Shown piece by piece: positions 8,714 to 18,200 of a DNA stretch of 64,000 bases. Where the stretch lies: contig NZ_CP065958.1 of assembly GCF_041270065.1 (NCBI RefSeq), forward strand, positions 6,882,001 to 6,946,000, in the 5' to 3' direction. This DNA is from Streptomyces fradiae. GTDB lineage: Bacteria; Actinomycetota; Actinomycetes; Streptomycetales; Streptomycetaceae. The translations under genes were made by a program, and so were the position numbers. The notes below the pieces were generated by a model. The model had not been told where the DNA came from. It made no database searches and saw only the letters and a program-made list of their open reading frames with translations. Position 1 is the first letter of the stretch. Each line of letters opens with the position of its first letter.

Positions 8714-8767
8714 CCCGCGTCCGGACCCGCACCCGTACTACCCGCGTCCGGATCCGCACCCGTACTA
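8714..8767. repeat. two tandem 27-bp repeats
   Basis: Two adjacent 27-bp units (8714-8740 and 8741-8767) differ at one base, with a further partial CCCGCACCCG repetition after them. They sit in the 305-nt gap (8575-8879) before the ABC-F gene. That gap otherwise holds the terminator above and the -10 box below; no gene is seen there. Confidence 0.7.
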
Positions 8768-8863
8768 CCCGCACCCGCACCCGCAGCCCACGCTCGGCGG
8801 GCTGCGCCGCCGGGCGCAGGCCGACCACCACCTCCACCGCGACACTCCCTGGCGACTCTCGCC

Positions 8864-8869
8864 TAGGAT
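8864..8869 (+). promoter_or_regulatory. -10 box TAGGAT, probably leaderless
   Basis: A consensus streptomycete -10 (TAGGAT) ends 10 nt before the ATG of the ABC-F gene, with a weak -35-like CGACAC 18 nt upstream. No Shine-Dalgarno fits, so the transcript probably begins within a few bases of the start codon. Confidence 0.5.
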
Positions 8870-8879
8870 TCATCCCCTG

Positions 8880-10517
8880 ATGACTGCCACCCTCGTCGCC
8901 AAGAACCTCGCCGCCGGCCACGGCGAACGCTCCCTCTTCTCCGGGCTCGACCTCGTCGTCGCCCCCGGGGACGTCATCGGCCTCGTCGGCGTCAACGGCG
9001 CCGGCAAGTCCACCCTGCTGCGGCTGCTCGCCGGGCTCGACGCCCCCGAGGACGGCGAGCTGCGGCTCTCGCCGCCCACCGCCACCGTCGGGCACCTCCC
9101 GCAGGAGCCGGAGCGGCGCGAAGGGGAGACCGTCCGGGAGTTCCTGGCCCGCAGGACCGGCGTGGCCGCCGCGCAGGCCGCCATGGACGAGGCGACCCAG
9201 GGCCTGGTCGACGGCACGCCCGGCGCCGACGACGCGTACGCCGTCAGCCTGGAGCGCTGGCTCGACCTCGGCGGCGCCGACCTCGACGAGCGCGCCGAGG
9301 AGGTGGCCGGCTCGCTCGGCCTCACCGTCGGGCTCGACCAGCCGATGACCGGGCTCTCCGGCGGCCAGGCCGCCCGCGCCGGACTCGCCTCGCTGCTCCT
9401 CTCCCGTTACGACGTCTTCCTGCTCGACGAGCCCACCAACGACCTGGACCTCGACGGCCTCGAACGCCTGGAGGCCTTCGTCCAGGGGCTGCGCGCCGGC
9501 ACCGTCGTCATCAGCCACGACCGCGAGTTCCTCACCCGCACCGTCACCAAGGTCCTGGAGCTCGACCTCGCCCAGCAGCAGATCACCCTGTACGGCGGCG
9601 GTTACGAGGCCTATCTGGAGGAGCGGGCCACCGCCCGGCGGCACGCCCGCGAGGAGTACGAGGAGTACGCCGACAAGAAGGCGGGCCTCGAATCGCGCGC
9701 CCTCATGCAGCGCAACTGGATGGACAAGGGCGTCCGCAACGCCCGCCGCAAGGCCACCGACAACGACAAGATCGGGCGCAAGCTGCGCGGCGAGGCCAGC
9801 GAGAAGCAGGCCGCGAAGGCCCGCCAGACCCAGCGCATGATCGAGCGCCTCGACGTCGTCGACGAGCCCCGCAAGGAGTGGGAGCTGCGCATGGAGATCG
9901 CCGCCGCGCCCCGCTCCGGCGCCGTCGTCGCGACCCTCCGCGAGGCCGCCGTGAAGCGCGGCGACTTCTCCTTCGGGCCGGTCAGCATGCAGATCGACTG
10001 GGCCGACCGGGTCGCCATCACCGGCGCCAACGGCGCCGGCAAGTCCACCCTGCTCGCCGCCCTCCTCGGCCGGCTGCCGCTGGACTCCGGCGACGCGGCC
10101 CTCGGCCCCGGCGTCGTCGTCGGCGAGGTCGACCAGGCCCGCAAGCTGTTCCACGGCACCGAGACCCTGCTCGAAGCCTTCTGCGCGGCCGTCCCCGACA
10201 CCGAGCCGGCGGACGTCCGGACCCTGCTCGCCAAGTTCGGCCTCAAAGCCGACCACGTGCTGCGGCCCGCCACCACCCTGTCGCCCGGCGAACGCACCCG
10301 CGCCGCACTCGCCCTGCTTCAGGGCCGGGGCGTGAACCTGCTCGTCCTCGACGAGCCGACCAACCACCTCGACCTGCCCGCGATCGAGCAGCTGGAGTCG
10401 GCCCTCGACTCGTACGACGGCACGCTGCTGCTCGTCACCCACGACCGGCGCATGCTGGACGCGGTCCGCACCACCCGCCGCATCGAGGTCGCGGACGGCA
10501 AGGTGACCGAGCTCTGA
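8880..10517 (+). CDS. ABC-F family ATPase
   Basis: 545 residues with two ABC ATPase domains and no membrane segment. Domain 1 has Walker A GVNGAGKST (37-45), signature LSGGQ (about 159) and DEPTNDLDLDG; domain 2 has GANGAGKST (about 382), signature LSPGE (about 467) and DEPTNHLDLP. The DEPTN(H/D)LD motif and the charged linker between the domains (about 240-330, rich in Arg/Lys/Glu) are typical of ABC-F proteins, which act on the ribosome as translation factors or antibiotic-protection proteins. The housekeeping (EttA/Uup-like) and resistance types cannot be separated by eye. First gene of a three-gene overlapping unit. Confidence 0.92.
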   Translation: MTATLVAKNLAAGHGERSLFSGLDLVVAPGDVIGLVGVNGAGKSTLLRLLAGLDAPEDGELRLSPPTATVGHLPQEPERREGETVREFLARRTGVAAAQAAMDEATQGLVDGTPGADDAYAVSLERWLDLGGADLDERAEEVAGSLGLTVGLDQPMTGLSGGQAARAGLASLLLSRYDVFLLDEPTNDLDLDGLERLEAFVQGLRAGTVVISHDREFLTRTVTKVLELDLAQQQITLYGGGYEAYLEERATARRHAREEYEEYADKKAGLESRALMQRNWMDKGVRNARRKATDNDKIGRKLRGEASEKQAAKARQTQRMIERLDVVDEPRKEWELRMEIAAAPRSGAVVATLREAAVKRGDFSFGPVSMQIDWADRVAITGANGAGKSTLLAALLGRLPLDSGDAALGPGVVVGEVDQARKLFHGTETLLEAFCAAVPDTEPADVRTLLAKFGLKADHVLRPATTLSPGERTRAALALLQGRGVNLLVLDEPTNHLDLPAIEQLESALDSYDGTLLLVTHDRRMLDAVRTTRRIEVADGKVTEL

Positions 10518-11245
10518 TGACGGTCTCGTTCGGGTGGGGCCCAGTCGAGGCACGGGCCCTCGCCTCCTCCGCCGCGTACGTGGTCGTGGTCGACGTGCTC
10601 TCCTTCACGACCGCCGTCGGCGTCGCCGTGGAGCGCGGCGCCGTCGTCCACCCGTACCGCTGGCGGGACGAGACCGCCGTCGCGTACGCCCGCGAGCGGG
10701 ACGCCGTCCTCGCCGTCGGGCGCCGCGCGGCCACCCCCGAGCACCCGTGGTCGCTCTCCCCGGCCGCGCTGCGCGCCGCGCCGGTCCCGGAGCGCCTGGT
10801 GCTGCCGTCCCCGAACGGCTCCACCATCGCCGCCGAGGCTGCGGGCTCCGGCGCGACCGTCGTCGCCGCCTCGCTGCGCAATGCCGGCGCCGTCGCCCGG
10901 TGGCTCGGCGAACGTACCCCGGCCGGTGTCGCCGTCATCGCCTCCGGCGAGCGGTGGCCCGACGGCTCGCTGCGCCCCGCCCTGGAGGACCTCCTCGGCG
11001 CGGGCGCGGTCCTGGCCGCCCTCCAGGAGAAGACCGCCGGGCCCGCCCTGACCCCCGAGGCGACCGCGGCGGCCACGCTGTGGACCGCCACGAAGGACCC
11101 GGTCGCCGCCTTGCACGGCTGCGCGTCGGGCCGTGAACTGTACGAGTACGGCTATCCGCAGGACGTGGAGGTGGCCGCCGAGATCGACGCGTCGACCGCC
11201 GTCCCCGTCCTCGTGGACGGCGCTTTCCAGGAGGCAGCACGATGA
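10517..11245 (+). CDS. 2-phosphosulfolactate phosphatase family protein (ComB-like)
   Basis: 242 residues; ATG overlaps the ABC-F stop by one base (TGATG). The sequence VVVDVLSFTTAVGVAVERGA near the start, VLPSPNGSTIAAEA and AASLRNAGAVA in the middle and GERWPDGSLRPALEDLLGAGA match the ComB fold. In methanogens ComB dephosphorylates 2-phosphosulfolactate on the way to coenzyme M; actinomycetes do not make coenzyme M, so the true substrate is likely another phospho-acid. Cytoplasmic; co-transcribed with the ABC-F ATPase and the next gene. Confidence 0.82.
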   Translation: MTVSFGWGPVEARALASSAAYVVVVDVLSFTTAVGVAVERGAVVHPYRWRDETAVAYARERDAVLAVGRRAATPEHPWSLSPAALRAAPVPERLVLPSPNGSTIAAEAAGSGATVVAASLRNAGAVARWLGERTPAGVAVIASGERWPDGSLRPALEDLLGAGAVLAALQEKTAGPALTPEATAAATLWTATKDPVAALHGCASGRELYEYGYPQDVEVAAEIDASTAVPVLVDGAFQEAAR

Positions 11246-11652
11246 CCACCGACGACTCCCGCGTGACGCGCCTCGTCGCGATGCTCGACGACCTCGAGGC
11301 CGATGTCGACGAGACGATCGACCTCGCCGACGAGATCGCGGCGACCGGCGACCGGGAGCTGCTCCCGCGCCTGGAGTCCGAGCTCGACCGGACGGTCGCC
11401 GACCGCAACTCCTACGGCCGGGAGCTCCTCGGCGGTCTCATCGCCGCCCTCGGCGGCCCCGACCGCCTCCCGGTCCTGGTCCGCGCCTCGGCCGTCGACC
11501 TCGGTGACGACCAGGACGGCCTGGCCGCGGAGATCGTCGACCTGGTGCAGGCCGACCCGAAGGGCGCGGAGCGCCTGCTGCGCCCGCTGACGGAGGACGC
11601 CGACCTGACGGTGGCGAACCGGGCGGAGTGGGCGCTGCGCTTCGTCCCGTAA
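11242..11652 (+). CDS. small all-helical (HEAT-like) hypothetical protein
   Basis: 136 residues, acidic, no signal or membrane segment. It reads as a run of amphipathic helices separated by short loops (LLPRLESELDRTVADRNSY, ELLGGLIAALGG, GLAAEIVDLVQADP, NRAEWALRFVP), the pattern of two or three HEAT/ARM-type repeats. Its ATG overlaps the preceding stop (ATGA), implying translational coupling to the ComB-like gene, and a strong terminator follows. Function unknown; a small adaptor is a guess. Confidence 0.7.
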   Translation: MTTDDSRVTRLVAMLDDLEADVDETIDLADEIAATGDRELLPRLESELDRTVADRNSYGRELLGGLIAALGGPDRLPVLVRASAVDLGDDQDGLAAEIVDLVQADPKGAERLLRPLTEDADLTVANRAEWALRFVP

Positions 11653-11667
11653 GCCGAGCCGGTCATG

Positions 11668-11705
11668 GTGAAGGCCCGGTCGACCGCCGTCGACCGGGCC
11701 TTCAC
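11668..11705. terminator. perfect 17-bp bidirectional terminator
   Basis: A perfect 17-bp stem with loop CGCC between the ends of the helical-protein gene (+) and the GH16 gene (-). Confidence 0.9.
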
Positions 11706-11730
11706 GCTTGCGCGCACCGCGTCCGGGAAC

Positions 11731-12110
11731 TCAGCCCACGGTCCACTTCTGGGCGGCGGTGCCGTTGCAGGTCCAGATCTGCAGCCGGGTGCCGTTCGCC
11801 GAGTTGCTGTTCGGGACGTCGAGGCACTTGTTCGCGGCGACGTTCACGATGTCCTTGGCCGCCTCGACCCGCCATTTCTGGGCGCCGGTGCCGTTGCAGT
11901 CGTAGAGCTGGAGCTTGGCGCCGTCCGCCGTCGACCCGGCGGTGACGTCCAGGCACTTGCCGAGCGCGCGGATCGAGCCGTCGGCGTTCACGGTCCACTG
12001 CTGGGCCGCGGTGCCGTTGCAGTCGTAGAGCTGGACCGGGGTGCCGTTGGCGGTGTTCGCCCCGGCCACGTCGACGCACTTGCCGGCGAGGCCGGTGATC
12101 GGGCCGCCGC
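11731..12110 (-). repeat. inverted-repeat copy A: ricin-lectin coding block of GH16
   Basis: This block encodes the same three-repeat lectin as 14797-15177 on the opposite strand; by eye about three quarters of the residues are identical. It forms one arm of a long imperfect inverted repeat flanking the GH16/GH30 catalytic regions. Confidence 0.75.
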
Positions 12111-13014
12111 TGCCGGTCGGCGGGGCCGACTGGTCGTTGGTGACCCGGACATAGTCGACGGTCAGGGTGTTCGGCATCGGGGTGCTGCCGTCCGGGTCGC
12201 CCGGCCAGTAGCCGCCGACGGCGAGGTTGAGGATGAGGAAGAACGGGTGGTCGTACACCCACTGACGGCCGCCGAGGTCGGCCGGCGTCCGGGTCTGGTA
12301 GGTGACGCCGTCGACCTTCCAGACCAGCTTGTTCGGCGACCACTCGACCCGGAAGGTGTGGAACGCGTCGGCGAACGGCGAGCCGATCGAGTAGGGGGCG
12401 CCGATGCCGCCGGAGCCCGAGTAGCCGGGGCCGTGGATGGTGCCGTGCACGGTGTTCGGCTCGAAGCCGACGTTCTCCATGACGTCGATCTCGCCGCTCT
12501 GCGGCCAGCCGACGCTGCCGATGTCGTTGCCCAGCATCCAGAACGCGGGCCACATGCCCTGGCCGCGCGACATCTTCATCCGGGCCTCGAAGGTGCCGTA
12601 CGTCTGGGTGAACTTGCCGGAGGTGTTGAGCCGGGCCGAGGTGTACTCGCAACGGCCGTACCAGCAGTTGTAGTTGCCCGGGTTCTCGCGCCGGGCGGTG
12701 ATGACCAGGTTGCCCTGGCCGTCGTGCACGGCGTTGCTGGTGGAGTTCGTGTAGTACTGCCGCTCGTGGTTGTTGACGTTGTCGCCGGTCTCCAGATTCC
12801 ACTTGGAGCCGTCGACCGGCGTGCCGGCCGGGGCGTTGAACTCGTCGCTGAACGTGGTGGCCTGGACGCCGACTTCGGCCGTGGCCGACGACGTCGCCGC
12901 GGTGGCGGCGGTCGCGGAGGGCTGTGCCGTGGGGCTGACCAGGGCCGCCACGGTGGCGCAGCCGAGGCCGAGGGCAAGCAGAAGCCGTGATCGTCGAGAG
13001 GGGGGTGCGGACAT
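11731..13014 (-). CDS. secreted GH16 beta-glucanase with ricin-type lectin domain
   Basis: 427 residues. Signal peptide about 1-45. GH16 catalytic domain about 55-290 with the signature GEIDVMEN (nucleophile Glu175, Asp177, acid/base Glu180), as in endo-beta-1,3-glucanases (laminarinases). A Gly/Pro linker leads to a C-terminal ricin B (beta-trefoil, CBM13-like) lectin of three QxW repeats (AQQWTV, AQKWRV, AQKWTV). It should bind and cut beta-1,3-glucan outside the cell, for example in fungal walls. It diverges from the GH30-lectin gene, and the two lectin domains are closely related. Start ATG at 13014; a GTG three codons upstream is an alternative. Confidence 0.9.
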   Translation of the reverse strand: MSAPPSRRSRLLLALGLGCATVAALVSPTAQPSATAATAATSSATAEVGVQATTFSDEFNAPAGTPVDGSKWNLETGDNVNNHERQYYTNSTSNAVHDGQGNLVITARRENPGNYNCWYGRCEYTSARLNTSGKFTQTYGTFEARMKMSRGQGMWPAFWMLGNDIGSVGWPQSGEIDVMENVGFEPNTVHGTIHGPGYSGSGGIGAPYSIGSPFADAFHTFRVEWSPNKLVWKVDGVTYQTRTPADLGGRQWVYDHPFFLILNLAVGGYWPGDPDGSTPMPNTLTVDYVRVTNDQSAPPTGSGGPITGLAGKCVDVAGANTANGTPVQLYDCNGTAAQQWTVNADGSIRALGKCLDVTAGSTADGAKLQLYDCNGTGAQKWRVEAAKDIVNVAANKCLDVPNSNSANGTRLQIWTCNGTAAQKWTVG

Positions 13015-13066
13015 CGTTGTCACCGCCGACGTGGGGGAGGGTCGTGGACGGCAACGAAGAGTGCCA

Positions 13067-13078
13067 TGGTCCGGACCA
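13067..13078. promoter_or_regulatory. perfect palindrome TGGTCCGGACCA, DasR-like operator
   Basis: A 12-bp perfect palindrome 53 nt upstream of the GH16 start, in the divergent GH16/GH30 gap. It keeps the TGGTC...GACCA halves of the DasR site (TGGTCTAGACCA in streptomycetes) with CG instead of TA in the centre. Control by DasR or another GntR/LacI sugar regulator is an inference. Confidence 0.5.
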
Positions 13079-13149
13079 AGCCGACAAGACCTTGGGCCGA
13101 ATCCGCTCCCAACCGGTGTTCTGTGTTCGGGAGTTGTACGCGGGAGGGG

Positions 13150-13178
13150 TTGACGCGCACGAGGGGCCTCCATAGCTT
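13150..13178 (+). promoter_or_regulatory. promoter for GH30 gene (TTGACG-17-TAGCTT)
   Basis: -35 TTGACG at 13150-13155 and -10 TAGCTT at 13173-13178 with 17-bp spacing fit the principal-sigma (HrdB) consensus. Transcription would start near 13185, leaving about 45 nt of 5' UTR before the GTG at 13231. Confidence 0.65.
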
Positions 13179-13230
13179 CACACCTTAAAGAAAGCCCGAA
13201 GGCCTGGGCCCCCATCGAAAGGTCTGTCAG

Positions 13231-15180
13231 GTGCACTACAGAAGCAGGTCCTGGTTCGGCGCCCGCGCCGGCCGCACCGCCCGCGCCGGCCGCACCGCCC
13301 GCGCCGGGCGCCGCCCCCGCCGCCTCGCCGCCCTCCTGAGCGGCGCCCTCCTCGCGAGCGGCCTGGTCATGACCGGTCCCGGCGTCGCCGAGGCCGCCGG
13401 CGAGCGGGTCGACGTCTGGCTGACCACCACCTCCGACGCCGGAGGCCGTACGGTCACGCGGGGACTTGCCCCGCAGGCGCCGATCGCCTTCGGCCCCGCC
13501 GGCGGCACCGCGAACCGCACCATCACCGTCGACGAGAACACCACCTACCAGCAGTTCGAGGGTGGCGGCGCGTCGATCACCGACACCACCGCGCACCTCC
13601 TGCGCGGCGGCGCGATCAGCGCCGCCACCCGCGACGAGGTGATGCGCAAGCTGTTCTCGCCGACCGACGGCATCGGCCTCTCCTTCGTCCGCAACCCGAT
13701 CGGCGCCTCCGACCTCTCCCGGCCCGGCAACGTCTCGCTCGACGACACCTGCTGCGACCTCGCCGACTTCGGCACCAACGGCTACGACACCAACGTGCGG
13801 CTGCTGACCGTCCAGGCCAAGCAGCTCAACCCGGCGCTCCGGCTCAAGGCCGTGCCGTGGAGTGCACCCGGCTGGATGAAGGACAACGGCCGGATGGACC
13901 AGATGGGCTGGCTGAAGTGGGAGTACTACCCGCTCTACGCCCAGTATCTGGTGAAGTACATCCAGAGCTACCAGGCGGCCGGCGTCAAGGTCGACTACCT
14001 CTCCGTCCAGAACGAGCCGAACTGCTGCCAGGCGAGCAACCCCACCGCCATGAACTACCCGGGCATGAGCTGGAACCCCTCCGGTCTGGTCGAGTTCACC
14101 AAGAACCACGTCTACCCGGCCTTCCGGGCCGCCGGGATCACCACCAAGGTCCTCGTGCACGACTGGAACTACGGCGACTACGCCAACTTCGGCTCCGGCG
14201 TCCTGAACGACACGGGCGTCCGCAACGACCCGCTCTTCGGGGGTATCGCCTGGCACGGCTACTTCGGCGACCCGGCCGTCGGCACCCAGGTCCACGACCA
14301 GTACCCGACCGTGAAGCAGTTCAGCACCGAGCACTCCGGCGGCACCTGGATCGGCAACCAGCACAACGAGGACCTCAAGGACATCGTCAGTTACGCCCGC
14401 AACTGGAGCAGCAGCCTGACCAAGTGGAGCCTGGCGCTCAACCAGGACATGGGCCCGCACAACGGCGGCTGCGGCACCTGTACGGGGCTGATCACGGTCC
14501 AGGAGGGTGGCCCGCGGGCCGGACAGGTCGACTACACGATCGAGTACTACACGACCGGCCACCTCACCAAGTTCGTGCGCCCCGGCGCGTACCGCATCGC
14601 CTCCACCGCCGACTCCACCGTGCAGAACGTCGCCTGGCGCAACCCCGACGGCTCCAAGGCCCTCATCGCCCACAACGGCGGCGCCTCCGCCCAGTCCGTC
14701 CGCGTCGACTGGGGCGGCCAGTCCTTCACGTACAACCTGCCCGCCCGCACCACCGCCACCTTCACCTGGTCCGGTACGACGGCGAGCGCGCCGGCCGGGC
14801 CGCTGACGGGTCTCGCCGGGAAGTGCCTGGACGTGGCCGGCGCGGCCACCGCCGACGGCACCCCGGTGCAGCTCTACACCTGCAACGGCACCGACGCCCA
14901 GCGGTGGACCCTCGCCGCCGACGGCAGCATCCGGGCCCTCGGCAAGTGCCTCGACGTCACCGCCGCCGGCACCGCAGACGGCACCAAGGTCCAGCTCTAC
15001 ACCTGCAACGGCACGGGCGCACAACGCTGGTCGTACAACGCCACGACGCACGACGTCGTCAACACGGCGGCGAACAAGTGCCTCGACGTCACCGGCAACA
15101 GCTCGGCGGACGGGACCCGCACCCAGATCTGGACCTGCACCGGCGCCGCCAACCAGAAGTGGACCCACCAGCCGTCCTGA
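13231..15180 (+). CDS. secreted GH30 glycosidase with ricin-type lectin domain
   Basis: 649 residues. GTG start with AAAGG upstream; long Arg-rich n-region containing a three-copy RTARAG-type repeat, then a signal peptide to about residue 55. GH30 catalytic domain about 95-510: acid/base Glu262 in VQNEPNCC and nucleophile Glu367 in FSTEHSGGTW, plus the FEGGGASITD start typical of the family. A C-terminal beta-trefoil lectin (about 525-647) carries three QxW motifs. GH30 members with this outline act on beta-1,6-glucan or related chains; together with the neighbouring GH16 and GH3 genes this suggests degradation of fungal-type beta-1,3/1,6-glucan. Probably co-transcribed with the GH3 gene 56 nt downstream. 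Confidence 0.88.
   Translation: MHYRSRSWFGARAGRTARAGRTARAGRRPRRLAALLSGALLASGLVMTGPGVAEAAGERVDVWLTTTSDAGGRTVTRGLAPQAPIAFGPAGGTANRTITVDENTTYQQFEGGGASITDTTAHLLRGGAISAATRDEVMRKLFSPTDGIGLSFVRNPIGASDLSRPGNVSLDDTCCDLADFGTNGYDTNVRLLTVQAKQLNPALRLKAVPWSAPGWMKDNGRMDQMGWLKWEYYPLYAQYLVKYIQSYQAAGVKVDYLSVQNEPNCCQASNPTAMNYPGMSWNPSGLVEFTKNHVYPAFRAAGITTKVLVHDWNYGDYANFGSGVLNDTGVRNDPLFGGIAWHGYFGDPAVGTQVHDQYPTVKQFSTEHSGGTWIGNQHNEDLKDIVSYARNWSSSLTKWSLALNQDMGPHNGGCGTCTGLITVQEGGPRAGQVDYTIEYYTTGHLTKFVRPGAYRIASTADSTVQNVAWRNPDGSKALIAHNGGASAQSVRVDWGGQSFTYNLPARTTATFTWSGTTASAPAGPLTGLAGKCLDVAGAATADGTPVQLYTCNGTDAQRWTLAADGSIRALGKCLDVTAAGTADGTKVQLYTCNGTGAQRWSYNATTHDVVNTAANKCLDVTGNSSADGTRTQIWTCTGAANQKWTHQPS
14797..15177 (+). 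repeat. inverted-repeat copy B: ricin-lectin coding block of GH30
   Basis: Counterpart of 11731-12110 on the opposite strand: both encode GLAGKC(V/L)DVAGA, SIRALGKCLDVTA and AANKCLDV blocks in the same order. See the findings for the recombination implication. Confidence 0.75.
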
Positions 15181-15236
15181 CGCACCAGCAGCCACCCGCC
15201 CCCGCACCCCCCGTACCCCTCCTCAGAGGAGCCCGC

Positions 15237-18200
15237 ATGCCGCACCCGCGCCACCGAAGAAGGGCGAGCGCCGCCGCGCTCGCCACCACCGTCCTCGCCG
15301 GACTGCTCGCCGGAGCCGTCCCGAGCGCTGCCGCGTCCGCCGCCTCCGCCGCCGAGGCCGACCCGGCGCCCCGGGCCGTCGACCGCTTCGAGGGCGAGGT
15401 CCCCTTCGCCGGGCCGCCTGCCGAGGGTCTGTTCACCTGGGGCAGCGACGCCGACGACCACCCGGCGCTCAGCCTCGCCGAGCGCGCCGACGCCCCCGAG
15501 GGCGCCAAGGTGCTCGAAGGCCGCTACGACATCAGCGGGTGGGGCGGCTTCACCCACGACTTCGCCTTCGACCGGCCGGCGCAGGACTGGACCGCGTACA
15601 AGGGCATCCGCTTCTGGTGGTACGGGCAGAACACCGCCCCGCTGCCGCCCGGCTCCGGCAAGCGGATCAACTTCGAGATCAAGGACGGCGGCGCCAACGG
15701 CGAGGCCTCCGAGCTCTGGACCACCTCCTTCACCGACGACTGGGAGGGCTGGCACCTCGTCGAGATCCCCTTCTCCGACTTCCACTACCGCGCCGACTAC
15801 CAGCCGGTCGGCGGCATCGACCAGGTCCTCGGCCTCGACAGGATGTGGGGCTACGCGGTCACCCTGCCCACCGGCACGCCCGGCGGGCGCTTCGCCCTCG
15901 ACGGCGTCGAGCTGTACGGCAAGGCCGACCCGGCCCTCAACACCCGGGTCGTGACGGGCGCGGTGGTGCACCCGGTCGACGAGGGCGGCACCGCCCGGAT
16001 CGACGTCTCGGTCGCCACCACCGCCTCCCAGCCGACCGGCGAGCCGGTCACCGTCGCGTACACCACGGACGACAGCGGGCCGGCGACGCCCGGCACCGAC
16101 TACACGCCGGTCAGCGGCACCCTCGTCTTCCCCGCCGGGACGCCCTCCGGGACGACCCGCTCGATCACCGTGACCACCCTGAAGGACGGGTCCGGTGAAG
16201 AGGCCGAGACGATCCCGGTGAAGCTCACGGTCGACGGCGCGAAGGCGCCCACGGAGACCCCGGTCGTCGCGGTGAACGCGCACGGACTGCCGTACCTGGA
16301 CGCGCGGCTGCCGGTGAAGAAGCGGGTCGCCGACCTGCTCTCCCGGATGACGCTCCAGGAGAAGGCCGGCCAGATGACCCAGGCCGAGCGGAACGCCCTG
16401 CGCTCGCCCGGCGACATCGCCGGCTACGACCTCGGCTCGCTGCTCTCCGGCGGCGGCTCGGTGCCCACGCCGAACACGGCCGAGGCCTGGGCCCGGATGG
16501 TCGACGCGTACCAGCTGCGCACCCGGGCCACCCGGCTGCAGATCCCGCTGATCTACGGCGTGGACGCGGTGCACGGGCACAACAACGTCATCGGCTCGAC
16601 GATCATGCCGCACAACATCGGCATCGGCGCCGGACGCGACCCCGGCCTCGCCGCCCGCACCGGCGCCGTCACGGCGAAGGAGGTCCGGGCCACCGGCGTG
16701 CCCTGGGACTTCGCACCCTGCCTGTGCGTGACCCGGGACGAACGCTGGGGCCGTTCCTACGAGTCCTTCGGCGAGGACCCGGCGCTGGTCAACGCCATGG
16801 AGACCGTCATCGACGGGATGCAGGGCGCGCGGGACGGCCGCGACCTGGACCGCAACGACAAGGTGCTGACCACCGCCAAGCACTTCGTCGGCGACGGCGG
16901 TACGGAGTTCGGGTCGTCGACGACGGGCTCGTACACGATCGACCAGGGTGTCACCCGGGTCACCCGTCAGGAGCTGGAGGCGGTGCACCTCGCGCCCTTC
17001 GCCGAGGCCGTGAAGCACGGCGTGGGCACCGTCATGCCCTCGTACTCCTCGCTCGACATCCTCGGCGACGACCAGGGTCCCGTGAAGATGCACGCCAACG
17101 CCGAGATGATCAACGGCGTCCTCAAGGACCGGATGGGCTTCGAGGGCTTCGTCATCAGCGACTGGCAGGCCATCGACCAGATCCCCGGCGACTACCCGAG
17201 CGACGTCCGCACCTCGGTCAACGCCGGCCTCGACATGATCATGGTGCCGACGAACTACCAGGAGTTCACCCGGACCCTGGTGGCCGAGGTGCAGGCGGGC
17301 CGCATCCCGACCGCCCGGATCGACGACGCCGTCGCCCGCATCCTCACCCAGAAGTTCCGCCTCGGCCTCTTCGAGAAGCCGTACGCGGACACCGCGAACC
17401 TGGCCGGCGTCGGCTCGGCCGAGCACCGCGCGGTGGCGCGCGAGGCGGCCGCCGCCTCGCAGGTGCTCCTGAAGAACGCGGGCGGTGTCCTTCCGCTGAA
17501 GCCGACCCAGAACGTGTACGTGGCCGGCTCCAACGCGGACGACCTCGGCAACCAGGCCGGCGGCTGGACCGTCACCTGGCAGGGCGCCTCCGGCCGGACC
17601 ACCACCGGCACCACGATCCTGGAGGCCATGAAGAAGTCCGCCGACCCCGGCGCCACGCTCACCTGGTCCAAGGACGCCTCCGCGCCCACCGCGGGCCATG
17701 ACGTGGGTGTCGTCGTGGTCGGCGAGACGCCGTACGCCGAGGGCATGGGCGACGTCGGCAACGGCCACGACCTGAAGCTCAGCGCCGCCGACCAGGCCGC
17801 CGTCGACCGGGTCTGCGCCGCCATGCCCTGCGCGGTCCTCGTCGTCTCCGGCCGCCCCCAGCTCCTCGGCGACCGGCTGCCCGCCATCGACGCCCTGGTC
17901 GCGTCCTGGCTGCCCGGCACGGAGGGCGACGGCGTCGCCGACGTCCTCTACGGCCGCAAGCCCTTCACGGGCCAACTCCCGGTCAGCTGGCCGAAGTCGG
18001 AGACCCAGCTCCCGCTGAACGTCGGCGACGCGTCGTACGACCCGCAGTTCCCGTACGGCTGGGGCCTCACCACCCTCCGCGCCACCCCGCAGGGCGGCGA
18101 ACCGGCCCTCCGCGCGCTCGCCCTCGCCGCCCGCGCCCTCCAGAAGACCGGCCAGTCCAAGTCCCCCGCGGCCCGCCAACTCGCGCTCCGCGCCCGCCTG

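Noticed and set aside
8591..8866. A 91-codon frame over the terminator and tandem repeats before the ABC-F gene
   Set aside because: Its sequence is the terminator stem and the 27-bp repeat translated; no ribosome site and no protein-like pattern.
13082..13102. TTGGG-N11-CCCAA as a CebR-type operator in the GH16/GH30 gap
   Set aside because: Only 5-bp arms with a wide spacer; does not fit the 14-bp TGGGAGCGCTCCCA site.
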